A stretch of 64,000 nucleotides of DNA, taken from the NCBI GenBank assembly GCA_012064415.1, contig SSNU01000138.1, forward strand, positions 1 to 64,000, read 5' to 3'. The position numbers and the translations under genes were made by a program. The stretch is from Gyrodactylus bullatarudis (taxonomy: Eukaryota; Platyhelminthes; Monogenea; Gyrodactylidea; Gyrodactylidae). The notes under the pieces are model-generated. The model was not told where the DNA came from. It saw only the letters and a list, made by a program, of their open reading frames with translations, and did not search any database. Shown here piece by piece: positions 11,345 to 21,665 of this stretch (its first letter is position 1; every line of letters starts with the position of its first letter).

Positions 11345-12882
11345 ATGAAATAAAGATTTTATTAAAAAAAGTATTGTTTTGCAAACCAGAGTGCGTACCT
11401 AAAAAACAATAGGTATTTCGAGGTATTTTCAAAAACAATGGGAAAATCAGTAGAGTCATAAAAGTTATAATTTACAAGTAAGGTACATTAAACAAATTAG
11501 TTCACATTGGTATAATCAGAAGAGGTTTGAGGCTTCATATAAAAAAGTTATAAGAGCATATATATTGTGATAGATCATATTTTTTACAGGGCATATATTT
11601 AAACATAATGTATACTTTGCATAGAATATCCCCATACCTACTCTAATTGACCAATCACATTCATTCTTTGATTTCTCATAATTGACATTTTGATTACATC
11701 ATGCTGCATGCTTTGTTCCAAATTCTTTTAAACTATGCCAAAAACTCCCACACCAAGTACCATAAAGATACCAAATTTTATCGAATCCTAACCTAATGAA
11801 TTCCTAGGACCTAGAACGAGAGATCTATATTGTAAGATTTACTGTTAACCAAAGCAAATTATTTTTGAATTAAAATTATTTCCAATTTATTATTGATTCA
11901 TAAGTAGTAGGAAAATAAGTGCCTTTTTATAAGCGCCTAAAAGTGAGTTTTTTAGGCCATATTTTTGATGTGATACGACTAATGTGTACTCTTTGAACAG
12001 TGTATAAAATGTTAAGCATTGCGCACAAAAATGAACAATGTGTATACTTGGTGTACACATTGTTAAAAGTATACAAATTGTTCAAAAGGTCTAATGGGCA
12101 ATCTGGAAACTTTAATGTCGAAGGACTAAAATATTTTAACCCTTTTAACCTAAAGAGTAATGAGAAGAATTCAAGATTTTTTTCCGCCAAGTCGATAGAC
12201 TTTGAGTGCTTTTATCTTTCTTATTTCAGTTCAGATTTGTTGAAAATTTAGCGATTTCAATTGAACTTGAAACTCGTTTCTGATTTCTTGAACTCATTTC
12301 AATTTTTCTAAAAAATCATTTTGAAAAGTCTTTTTCACAACTGAGAGACCCCTCTATTTACAACAAAAAGCACTGCTATGAGTAAGATCACTAGGCTTGT
12401 TATTTGTTTGTTTTGGAGGCGAAAAATGACCCCCTACTCCGTCACAGAAGTTAAGAAAAAGCTATTTTTTAATTAAAATGAACGTCAGTAAAATAAAATA
12501 AGTTTGAATACCTTTTGATCATAATCTATCTAAGATAAACCGAGCATAGCTTTTTCGACTGCAAACTATTATTTTTCCTCAGAGAATGTATGGTACAAAA
12601 AACCCTACTCATAAGTATAATTATGATATAGAAAAATAAGAAAGTAATTTTTGGTTCACAAGTCACAGGTCTAACTGTATTCAGAAAAATAATCAACTTG
12701 AATAAATAATTATTTATATTTCTCTTCCGGATAAAAATGAAACACGATGAATACAGATCAAGGAGAGAGGCAGTTTCAGAAATGAAGCAATCTCTGATCT
12801 TTTTGTTTGCACATAATTTTTATGAAATTTGTTCTGCAAGAACAGCTTTATTTATTTTTTTATTCTCGTAAATTTAATTGTT
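11345..12882. other. Intergenic DNA between FN3 gene and TCF 3' end
   Basis: No coding exon was recognised. The part from about 12125 to 12230 is a diverged copy of 57286-57387 (shared features: actaaaatatt, gagtaatgag, ttttatctttcttattt). The rest is AT-rich and featureless. The two genes converge on this interval. Confidence 0.5.
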
Positions 12883-15800
12883 CTAAACTTGGTTAATATT
12901 ATTCATAATGTTTCCTAGATTTTGTTCATGATCGATGGTGAAGCAATCTGGGGAGTATTTGTTTGTAAATAATTTTTGATCGATAAACCCAGAACTCTGC
13001 TGATGGTCTGGGTTTGACTTTTCCTCATTTATCATTAGCATGTTTGAATTCATTTCAGGATGGTTCATTTGGAAATATTTCTGACAATTATTTATAAATG
13101 AAGTGGTCTTTTGACAAAAGGAACTGCTACTGCTATCAATTAATGGAGTTTCAATGGGAGAATATTGTAGCTCATTACAAAAAGAAAGATTTTCTGTGTT
13201 GACATTCGATTCACGTGAATTACCATACCAATATGTTGAAGGGGTTGAAGACAAATCATTCATCTGATAATTCGAAGGGACTTCGGGAAAAGCATGGAAC
13301 CCGTTCCTATTATTGAGATCGCTAGTGGCTGATTGTAACCAAGAGAGGGGTGGGATCTCATGAGGACTTTCATAGAATTGGCTCATTGTTTCATTTATAT
13401 TATTATTATTAGTACAGTTATTTATATTTTCCTTGGATATTTTCCCATCATTAAATTCAGAGTTATTCGATAACATCTGCAAGTTATTTGGGCAATTTTT
13501 CTCTTTTCTTGTATTCAATCGTAATCGTTTCTTCTTTTTGGCATGTGTCGCATAGTTATCCCTCGCCGACCAGCCAGGATATAATTTTTGATGGACCTCT
13601 TTCTCTTTACGTGCCATTTCATAATACCTTGACTGTTCATCCCTTGGAAGTGCATGCCATTTGCGACCAAGGATTTGATTTATTGCCGCTGACTCCTTTA
13701 GAGTACACTCAGCTACCTAATTTCGATGAGAAAGTTATGCCTTGTTCTAAACCTAATTGACATGAAGATGAGAATTTAATATTTTTACAAAAATACTCGA
13801 TATTTTTCTCTGGATTCAGAGAAAAAATAATTTTTTGAATTCTAAAATGGAATGAACTTCTATAATTTGGATATTCAAAAAAATTCCGAAAAAATTCAAT
13901 CGGACCAAAATTAGGTCGTTTTTCGAATTTCGAAAATGCACCAAACTTCCACTTTTTCAAACAAAATTTTTATTGATTTCAATGATTCTAAGCAGTTTAG
14001 TGATAAAATTTGGGGTCAACATTGAACGAAGAATTCGAATTCACCTGCAGAAGTTCAATGAAATTCGTCATTACTGTGTGAAATCGAACCACTTGAATTT
14101 TTCGATTATCAAAATTATCCAAAATCTGGAAGTTTTACTTTTTCTCGGAAACAGTAAGATCTTCGCTATCTCTTTGGCCAAATTCTTCGTTCAATGTTGA
14201 TCCCAAATATCATCACTTAACTGCTTCGAATCATCGAAATCGATAAAAATTCTGGGTTCAAAAGTTGAAAAAGTGGAAATTTGGTACATTTTCGAAATTC
14301 GAAAAACGGCTTAGTTTTGGTCAGATTGAATTTTTTTGGATTTTTTCGAATATCCACATTATAGAAGCTTATTCCGTTTTAAAATTCAAAATATTATTTT
14401 TTTCTCATCTTCATGTCAACTAGCTTTATTTCAATATTCGATATTATAATACAATTTTGAATACCAATTTGAAAACCAAAAAGAAATTGATTTTAAAAGA
14501 TGAAAGAAGAGATATTAAAACCAAATGTACATTTCTCAAGGCATCATTAGTCGCAATACTTTAAAAAATGATACAAGTGAACAATTCTTTGAAGAAAGAA
14601 TAAAATGTGAACTGAAAAAAGTAATGGATCAAGTAAATCTATATCTAGCAGGTATTCCAATATACTTTAGAATCTTAAAACTTGAAATAAAATCACCGAT
14701 ATGCTGTGAAAATAAAAACCCTTTTTATTACGATAGAAATATTGACGTAATTTTTCAAATACGTTCAAAAATCCACCATTGGATTACTAGATAAAAGGAT
14801 ATATTAAAACCAAATGTACATTTCTCAAAGGTACATCAGTAGTATCTCTTTGATTATTATTCATCTTCTAACTTTTATCATCAAACAACATAAACATTAT
14901 CAAAGAGACACTACTGATGTACCTTTGAGAAATGTGCATTTGCTTTTAATATATCCGTTTTTCTAGTAATCCAAAAACACTTCTGGTAAAAATCCACTTT
15001 TTGAACTTATTTGTTATGAAAATTCTTAATCAAGCTTCTTTCAATGAACTTTTTTTCCTACTGTTTAGCAGATGATATGAGAGGAAAAAAAATTTCGACT
15101 CTGACCAAAAATTCATTCATTCAAAACTTACAACTTTGGCTCTCATCTCCTTCATAAACAACATAAAAGCGTTAAGAGGCTTCTTTATGTGAATGGACTT
15201 TTTAATGGAGGTATTTTTCAACTCCTGCGGAATGAAGCCTTGAGACTCTTGATTAAAAGCATCATATAAGCCGGATATGTAAGAAAATGATTGTTGGCTT
15301 TGATGTTTTTCAATGTCACAGGAACTGCTCTCTGAGTAATTTTGTTGCAAATCTCCTTGTTTCTCTTGTTGCGTATATGAAGAAGTGTCGTAGTAATTGA
15401 AGTCATTATGTCGGTAGGAAAGATTGAAAGAGCTCTTATGGTTGGCGCCGTTTGGGCTGGAGCTATCTTCGTGTTGAGGTAAATGGAATTTGTTGTTATA
15501 AAGAATATTCCCATTCGACCTAATAAACATGTAATTACTTATAAGTAACTAGATGAATAATAGCGAAAAAAATATTTGATTACTTACTTTTGACTCGTTT
15601 GCTTAGAACTTCTTTCATATTTCATATCAAAATTAGAATTATAATTTGAATTCAAATCATAATTTGTGATACTCTGTTGAATTATTTCACAATTACTGTT
15701 GATATTAAAGCTTGTAACATTTTTCGAATTAATGCTCTGCGTTTCTGGTTCAATGTATGAAGACGAAGAATCTGAAGATGCATCCTGGTTTTGTCCAGCT

Positions 15801-16077
15801 GAAGATGGAACACTCCAATTCTTGGCGTTCTCTCTGCTACCAAATTGCGTTTTTGGAAAATCCAATCCATCCTGATAAAACCTCTCAGACTGGTTGATAG
15901 GCATATTATAAGTTGAATTTGGAATTTTATTACATTCTTTTGTCAATAGTAAACGGTTCAAGTTCGCTTTTATTTCATCATTACAATCTGAGTAGATGAG
16001 ACGAGTCAAATTTAATTTCGACCAATTCGACTGAGAGTTGCATTCGATTAGACAATTGAATTTTTCTTCATTTTCCT
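12883..16077 (-). CDS. pan: TCF/LEF (pangolin) HMG-box transcription factor, 3' exons
   Basis: Three exons are read on the reverse strand: 16077-15588, 15519-15132 and 13716-12883, joined in phases 2 and 0. The HMG box spans the last junction. It starts [19 protein letters not shown], continues [20 protein letters not shown], and ends [10 protein letters not shown] followed by a basic [14 protein letters not shown] tail. This is diagnostic of TCF/LEF proteins, which bind Wnt-response elements and recruit beta-catenin. N-terminal to the box lie about 290 residues rich in Ser, Asn and Gln. The 244-residue tail is Asn/Ser-rich and has no C-clamp (no CRARFG-like block). The beta-catenin-binding N-terminus was not found; the first listed exon needs an upstream exon ending in phase 1. 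Its acceptor could be at 16077 or 16075. The 1.4-kb last intron holds fold-back elements and hairpin repeats. Confidence 0.9.
13757..14419. mobile_element. Fold-back element FB-2 (663 bp) in TCF last intron
   Basis: The ends read ttgacatgaagatgag and its reverse complement, with long imperfect inverted arms meeting near 14080. Shared arm blocks include cgaatttcgaaaatgc, ccactttttcaa and gaacgaagaattcgaa. Related fragments lie at 21180-21570, 36690-36965 and 53575-53800. There is no coding capacity. The terminus resembles that of FB-1 (ttgatatgaagttggg), so both may be mobilised by the same enzyme. Confidence 0.75.
14511..14570 (-). repeat. Diverged copy of the Penelope-associated hairpin repeat
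   Basis: It shares the flanking string ttaaaaccaaatgtacattt with the copies at 14800 and 47781. The core reads ctaatga instead of ctgatga, and the enclosing stem is partly lost. Confidence 0.55.
14767..14975. repeat. Short inverted repeat carrying two hairpin-motif copies
   Basis: Arms at about 14777-14853 and 14900-14968 are near-complementary. Each contains the conserved motif: stem tcaaag/ctttga at 14825-14830/14848-14853 and at 14900-14905/14923-14928, both with 17-nt loops that include actactgatg or its complement. It lies in the last TCF intron. It is probably an inverted pair of Penelope-type element ends. Confidence 0.65.
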
Positions 16078-16391
16078 CTATGAAAAGGTTCAATTATTAA
16101 TTTTGTTTAGAAAATTCTAAAACGACCACATTTTTATTCAATTATCTAGATTTGAAAATAATTTTTCATCAATTTCATATTTTTGATTAAAACAATAAAA
16201 AATTCTCAACTTCCTACTATGAGGTTTATATTTTATTTCAAAACTTACCTTTTTTAAGAAGGATCAAAAGTTTTAGAATAAAAAATGAAATCCAAGCTGA
16301 AAAAACAATCCAATAGAGGACTGTTGTTGTTCCTCATAGATTCACTCTTATAAAGAAAAACATTTAAATATCTCTTCAAATATAAAGCTAA

Positions 16392-17067
16392 TTGATATGA
16401 AGTTGGGAAGTGATTTTTAAGATTTTTTCATCGAAAATTCGAATATGTTTAAGATCTTTCGGAATCCTGCTCATTTTGCCCACTTTTAAGATTTGAATAA
16501 TAATTTTTTTTTTAATTTTTCAAATAATAATTTTTTTCATATTTCGATTTGGCGCCGAAATCCCATTTTTTCGAACTTTGAACTGAAATTTTTATTGATT
16601 TCTAAGTGAGAGAGCGATCAAAAGAAGGTTTTCAGGATAACAATAAGACAAGAAAACTAAATATGTTTAATCTTTTCTAATGTATAACTTCATTATCGAT
16701 TTTTTGATCATTTTCACTACTTAATGAAATTTCGACAAATTGAATTCCCTCTAATATGATGAATCTTTCGAAAATTTGTCGGCGATATTTGCCATTTTAG
16801 TCTGATTTATCCTGAAAACCTTCTTTTGAACGCTCTCTCACTGAGAAATCAATAAAAATTTCAGTTCAAAGTTCGAAAAAATGGGATTTTGGCGCCAAAT
16901 CGAAATATGAAAAAAATTATTATTTGAAAAATTAAAAAAAAATTATTATTCAAATCTTAAAAGTGGGCAAAATGAGCAGGATTCCGAAAGATCTTAAACA
17001 TATTCGAATTTTCGATGAAAAATCGAGATTTTCGTAAAAATCATAGATATTCCCAACTTCATATCAA
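16392..17067. mobile_element. Fold-back element FB-1 (676 bp)
   Basis: Terminal strings ttgatatgaagttggga (left) and its complement (right) begin long inverted arms, about 16420-16640 and 16795-17040. The arms share gaaaattcgaatatgttta, agcaggattccg and tttcgatttggcgcc-like blocks. The centre is unique. A second copy lies at 26262-26765 and a partial one at 25255-25525. It is immediately 5' of the first recognised TCF exon, perhaps in an upstream intron. Confidence 0.78.
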
Positions 17068-18813
17068 TCAACTTTAATTTCATATTGGCCTATTCATATC
17101 TAAGTATGATAAGAATCGCTTTATCTCCCTTGTTTTTTCAAAGAAAAGCTGTCCTCTACTCTCCAAAACTAAATAGCAAAACTTTAGAGAAAGATGAAAA
17201 AGCCTACAAACCTTTCTTTGTTTGATGTTTTAAGACTCTAAAAACTGTCTGCAAATTTCTGATCAGATCCCAGGGTCCTAAATTTTAAACGTACAATTGC
17301 TTACAACGCATTCTAGATTCTTAGACACATTTCCAGTTCCTTTTTGTTGGATTGAGTGGATAACTAGAAAAAAATTTGCTCTAAAAATTTCACACATGAA
17401 ATTCCATCTTGCATATTACTAATTCTCATTTCTAAAGAATGAAAAAAATTTATGATACTAATTACTATACTAAGTTCATTCTTCGGGTAATTTTTCTTTG
17501 GTTCTTATAAAGGATTTCATAATAAAAGAGACTTCAATATATGGACAACTTTAAAATATGAAACAAGAACCATTTCATAATACCCGTTCAATACTAATTT
17601 TTAATCAGATCTTTCAAAGGTTAAATCTTTATTTGGATAATTGCCAGATTCGACAATTGCCAAGATAGCCAGCCATTAATGGGGATTCGCTGTGTTACAT
17701 TTAATTCAAAAACCTAGGTGTAAATTAGCCCTTGTTTTTAACTCTCCCATTGACAAGCCCTAATGAGATGGGGGAAGTTAAACCAATTTTGATCAATAAT
17801 GGAACTCACTCTTTTCTGTTTGCATAGGTGTATATTTTATCTTTTTCTCCACCAGAGTCTTTGGTTATTTCTTGTCTTTGTTGTTGTTTTTTGTTTGTTT
17901 GATAACGATTGCTTTATTATTGAGAGGAGAATATTCTCAACTTGTGTCTTTTTCACTTGAAATATTCTCTTTGAAATCTAGCTTTTATCTTGTTAAATGA
18001 TTTCTTTTATTTTTTGGCTATCCTTGTTCTTGTTATCGGAGAAACAATTCGATAGAAACAAAATGATAAAAAAGAAGCGATACAAAGCAACTTTGAAGTA
18101 TCTTCTTCCTCGAATCTCAAACTAGAAAGAAATATTATTATTATAATTTATTGAGTATTATCATGAGTTGTTAGTGGGGCTACTAATTTGTTTCCTATCA
18201 TGCTTATAATCCTACACACCACCCACATTTTCTTATTGAGTACAACATTCAAATATGTCTGATTGGTTGAATTTATTTGAGTAGAATAGTCGTTGAAATA
18301 ATCCGATTGGTTGTGTTTCTTATCAATGCGTGGGCGTATATATATTACGATATGGGAGAAAGTATCCTTTCTATTATATTCTTCACTTCTTCTCACATCT
18401 TACGTTAAATTTCCCAGTTGGGGAATTAATTAAATGCTTTCACGAGACTATATACACACACAAGGTATTGCCTTTGATCTTTTTTCCCCCTTGTAAAAGA
18501 GATCCTTTGATCTTTAGAGAAATAATAATAGATTTCATAAGATGAAAGAAGTATTCCCTATATATTTAAGTATATTTCATTTTCCTTGTCTAAAAAACGG
18601 AGTATCCACCCCTCATTTTTTTATTAATACACATTTCCTTAAAATACGTGTTATTCCTTGGATTTCAAAATTAAATATTTATTTTGAAATACAGCTTTTT
18701 TTCAAAAAAAATCTTTTTCGCGAATTTATTCTATAGCTTTTGAAAGTTATAATAATTTTTTTTCGATATCACCAAAATATGGGTGTTCTTTACGAGTTAC
18801 ATTATTAAATCTC
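17068..18813. other. Probable TCF upstream or intron DNA, no exon recognised
   Basis: No HMG-gene N-terminal exon (beta-catenin-binding motif) was found on either strand. Two CCAAT-type strings (gattggttg) occur at about 18256 and 18307. Open frames here show no family resemblance. Confidence 0.4.
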
Positions 18814-19657
18814 GGGTTATTCACCAAGTCAGTATCAATTTTTTCAATAGTATATTAGACCGGTATTATTTTCCAATAATAATATCATATTTAAAAAATT
18901 TTCTATTATAGTATCAATAATTAAAAATATTTCAAAAACTGTATAATATACCAATATATATTTCCGACCTATATTAGTTTGTGGAAAAATAAGAAAAATT
19001 AAATAAGTAAAGTTGATAGATATCAGGATAAGATCTTTTCGGCTACTGAACGAATTCTTTTCTTCTTAGGTTTTCCACTTTTACATGAATCAGACTTTGG
19101 TTTAGGATTTGATGATTTTAGACCATCCAAATCACAGAAATTAAATTCAAAACTGCATTTCTTTTCAATTCTTTTATTTTGTAAAAATTCGGAAGGTAGT
19201 CTTCGGGTACTTTTAGCGAAGTTCCATTAAGGATGACTTGCTTGATTCAGCAATATTGGACGTGAGATTACCGAATCTGCAGGTGGGGAAATAGTACTCG
19301 ACCCAAAATTTAGCATCAAGGGGTTAGACTTTTAAAAAAGTTTTTGTCAAATAATGAAAATAACAGCCATCTAGAGCAATTATTGGCAAACCTTTAAGAA
19401 TGCCTTTATGAATGCCAAATCTTGTTCATCCCTCGATTTCAGTATAACATTCAAAGTTCCAGGATTTTGCAATATGCTTCAACTGAAAAAGTCTGAAAAT
19501 ATATATTGGTATATTATACAGTTTTTGAAATATTTTTAATTATCGATACTATAATAGAAAATTTTTAAAATATGATACTACTTTGGAAAATAATACCGGT
19601 CTATTATACTATTGGTGAAAATAATAAAAAAATTGATACTAACTTGGTGATTTACCC
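18814..19657 (-). mobile_element. Non-autonomous Mutator-like (MULE) element, 844 bp
   Basis: Long terminal inverted repeats of about 155-160 bp (18814-18970 and 19498-19657) start gggttattcaccaag and gggtaaatcaccaag on their outer ends. They are flanked by a 9-bp near-duplication, ttaaatctc (18805-18813) and ttaaatttc (19658-19666), the length typical of MULEs. The interior contains the tail of a transposase on the reverse strand. A full transposase does not fit, so movement would need an enzyme from elsewhere. Confidence 0.8.
19023..19310 (-). pseudogene. MULE transposase C-terminal relic
   Basis: One reverse-strand frame reads FWVEYYFPTCRFGNLTSNIA then ESSKSSLMELR. The TSNIAES segment matches the conserved region downstream of the MULE catalytic core. 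After a frame change, a basic tail follows (GKPKKKRIRSVAEKILS, then stop). The catalytic core itself is absent. The fragment explains the MULE-like ends and 9-bp duplication of its host element. Confidence 0.65.
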
Positions 19658-19666
19658 TTAAATTTC

Positions 19667-20104
19667 AAAGACAAGTACTAAATAAAATATGATTGGTTCA
19701 TTCAAGGGGGTCCAAAGTAACATTTGTTAATCGTATCTGATAATGACAAAAAGTGTATCAAAAGATGGAGAAAATAACACATCTCATATCAGTTTTGACA
19801 CTTCTTATATCAATATGCATGATGTATTTACAAAACTTATCAGTCTCGGCAGAAATCGACATATCATTTTTTTATATCATTTTTCACATGATTATGAAAA
19901 TATTTTGATAGTTAGAAAGGATTGAAAAGAGGTTTTTCTTGACATTCTGAGCTACCGGAAATATCTCGTTGTTAGCAACAATTCTTGTTGCAGTCAGAAA
20001 AACATAATGAGTAATGATTTTAAAGTGCAATTGAAGGGAGGCTTTTCTTGGATGCAAATATAAACTTTTCCAAACCAATTCTAATATACTATTGGTTTAA
20101 TTTG
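19667..20104. other. AT-rich stretch, nothing recognised
   Basis: No gene or terminus was identified. The short open frames on both strands lack family resemblance. Confidence 0.4.
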
Positions 20105-20256
20105 ATATAAGATTTGTCAATGCCCACTAAGACTGATCTAATACTTGTCAAGAAGGATATTAGTTTTGTCTAATTCTGCCAAGACTGATGTATAATCTGT
20201 CAAAATTAATATAGGTTTTGTCAATGCTCGAATAGACTGATTCATCAATTTTGGTT
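20105..20256. repeat. Minisatellite, 52-bp period, about 3 copies
   Basis: Units start at 20105, 20157 and 20209 with atata/tt-gttttgtc followed by aagactgat-like blocks. The copies are diverged and the third is partial. Confidence 0.75.
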
Positions 20257-20404
20257 TAAGTTTTTCAAAGACTAACCATTAGTTAAGAAGATATTGTCAT
20301 AAAAAATAACGCTTTTTAGACCTTGAAAATGGTTTACTTTTTAATTTCAAGATAAGTTTCTGGCTTGAGAAAATTACCTGTTTCATATATGTACTACATA
20401 TGTA

Positions 20405-20720
20405 GGGTTCTTCAGATAATTCAGATCCGAAAAGGTACCGAGAATAAAAATATTTTCGATAATCTTAAAGGAACGTCTAAAGGAAATTTGATACTTTCTT
20501 CTTCTTGGCAAGAAGCATTTATAAGGGTACCTATTTATTGGACCCATTTATCATCCTAAATTTAACTCTAGAGAAGAATTGTTATTTGCATAAAAATGTG
20601 TAAGATTTCCATTCAATAAAACAAATAAGAACTTATTTTATAATAATTTTTTTGTTTATATCTAAAGTCAAATTGTGGCGATTCGGAAATTTTCGGAATC
20701 TTTCTGAATCTGAAGAACCC
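20405..20720. mobile_element. MITE, 316 bp, GGGTTCTTCAGA termini
   Basis: The element starts gggttcttcaga and ends with the complement tctgaagaaccc, with imperfect inverted repeats of about 35 bp. TA flanks it at 20403-20404 and 20721-20722. The interior open frame (20365-20559) crosses the left boundary and is not considered coding. Confidence 0.78.
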
Positions 20721-20722
20721 TA

Positions 20723-21179
20723 TATATATATATGGCCCCTCGGGCTTAATCAAGTTCTATACTACAGAAAACATTTGAAGCTCCTCAAATGAAAGAAGAC
20801 AAAATACTTGATTTCTCTTACCTTTTAGCATAGAATACTAATCTTATTAAAAATGAAGAGAGCTTAAAATTCTCCAAGTAGCATTTTAGAGATCTAAAAA
20901 ATAAAACTTTTCTCCTAGAACAGATTATTCATCATGCTTAGCTAAGAGCTTAGCACGTGCCTGGATAATTCCAGGAGTCAGGAATTATGAGGGAATATTA
21001 ATAATCACACTTGCGTTATCAAGGATTATGGATCTTCCCTTTGAGCTTGTAAGGCAGAACAGTAAAAGGGAATTATTATATTTGTTCGCGCTTCTCTTAA
21101 CACAATTTCATATACTAAGAATTACTTTTGTTCATTTTTAATAACCTTTATTCATATGTATAAAACATTTTGAATAGAA
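20723..21179. other. Intergenic, nothing recognised
   Basis: No coding signal or repeat terminus was seen. Confidence 0.4.
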
Positions 21180-21570
21180 ATTTTGAGAAAAATCAATCAA
21201 AAAATTTTTAATTAAGAAATCTTTGAATTTCAGAATACTTCTGAAGAGATTCAATTTGGCCGAAATTGGTCTGATTTTTGATTTTGAAAATGCTCTAAAT
21301 TTCCTCAATTTCAATTTTTGATCTTGAAATTTTTTATTGATTTCAGGAATTCGAAGCTATTTAATGCTGAATTTTCAGATCATTTTTAGCTAAAAGATTC
21401 GAACTTTCTCGATATTTCTAATAGAAATTTTCTATGAAAAAATTAAACTTATTAGGATTAGTATCTGAATTCAATTGCTAAGAATTTTACTATCAAACGT
21501 TAAAAAATGGCGCATTGTCGAAACTCAAAAAATATTGGACAATTTATTTTTTCAACAAAAATTTTTAAAT
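21180..21570. repeat. Degenerate FB-2-like fold-back remnant
   Basis: It resembles the FB-2 element at 13757-14419 by order of blocks: ttcaatttggccgaaattgg, aatgctctaaatttcc, tttattgatttcaggaattcgaagc. A short opposite-strand piece (ggcgcattgtcgaaa) follows near 21508. Confidence 0.5.
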
Positions 21571-21665
21571 TTAATCTTTAGAGAAATGAATTTGTGTAAA
21601 CATCAAAGTAAATAAATAAATTTATTGTCATATTGTATCAAAAAAGAAAAAAAAATATATATGTA

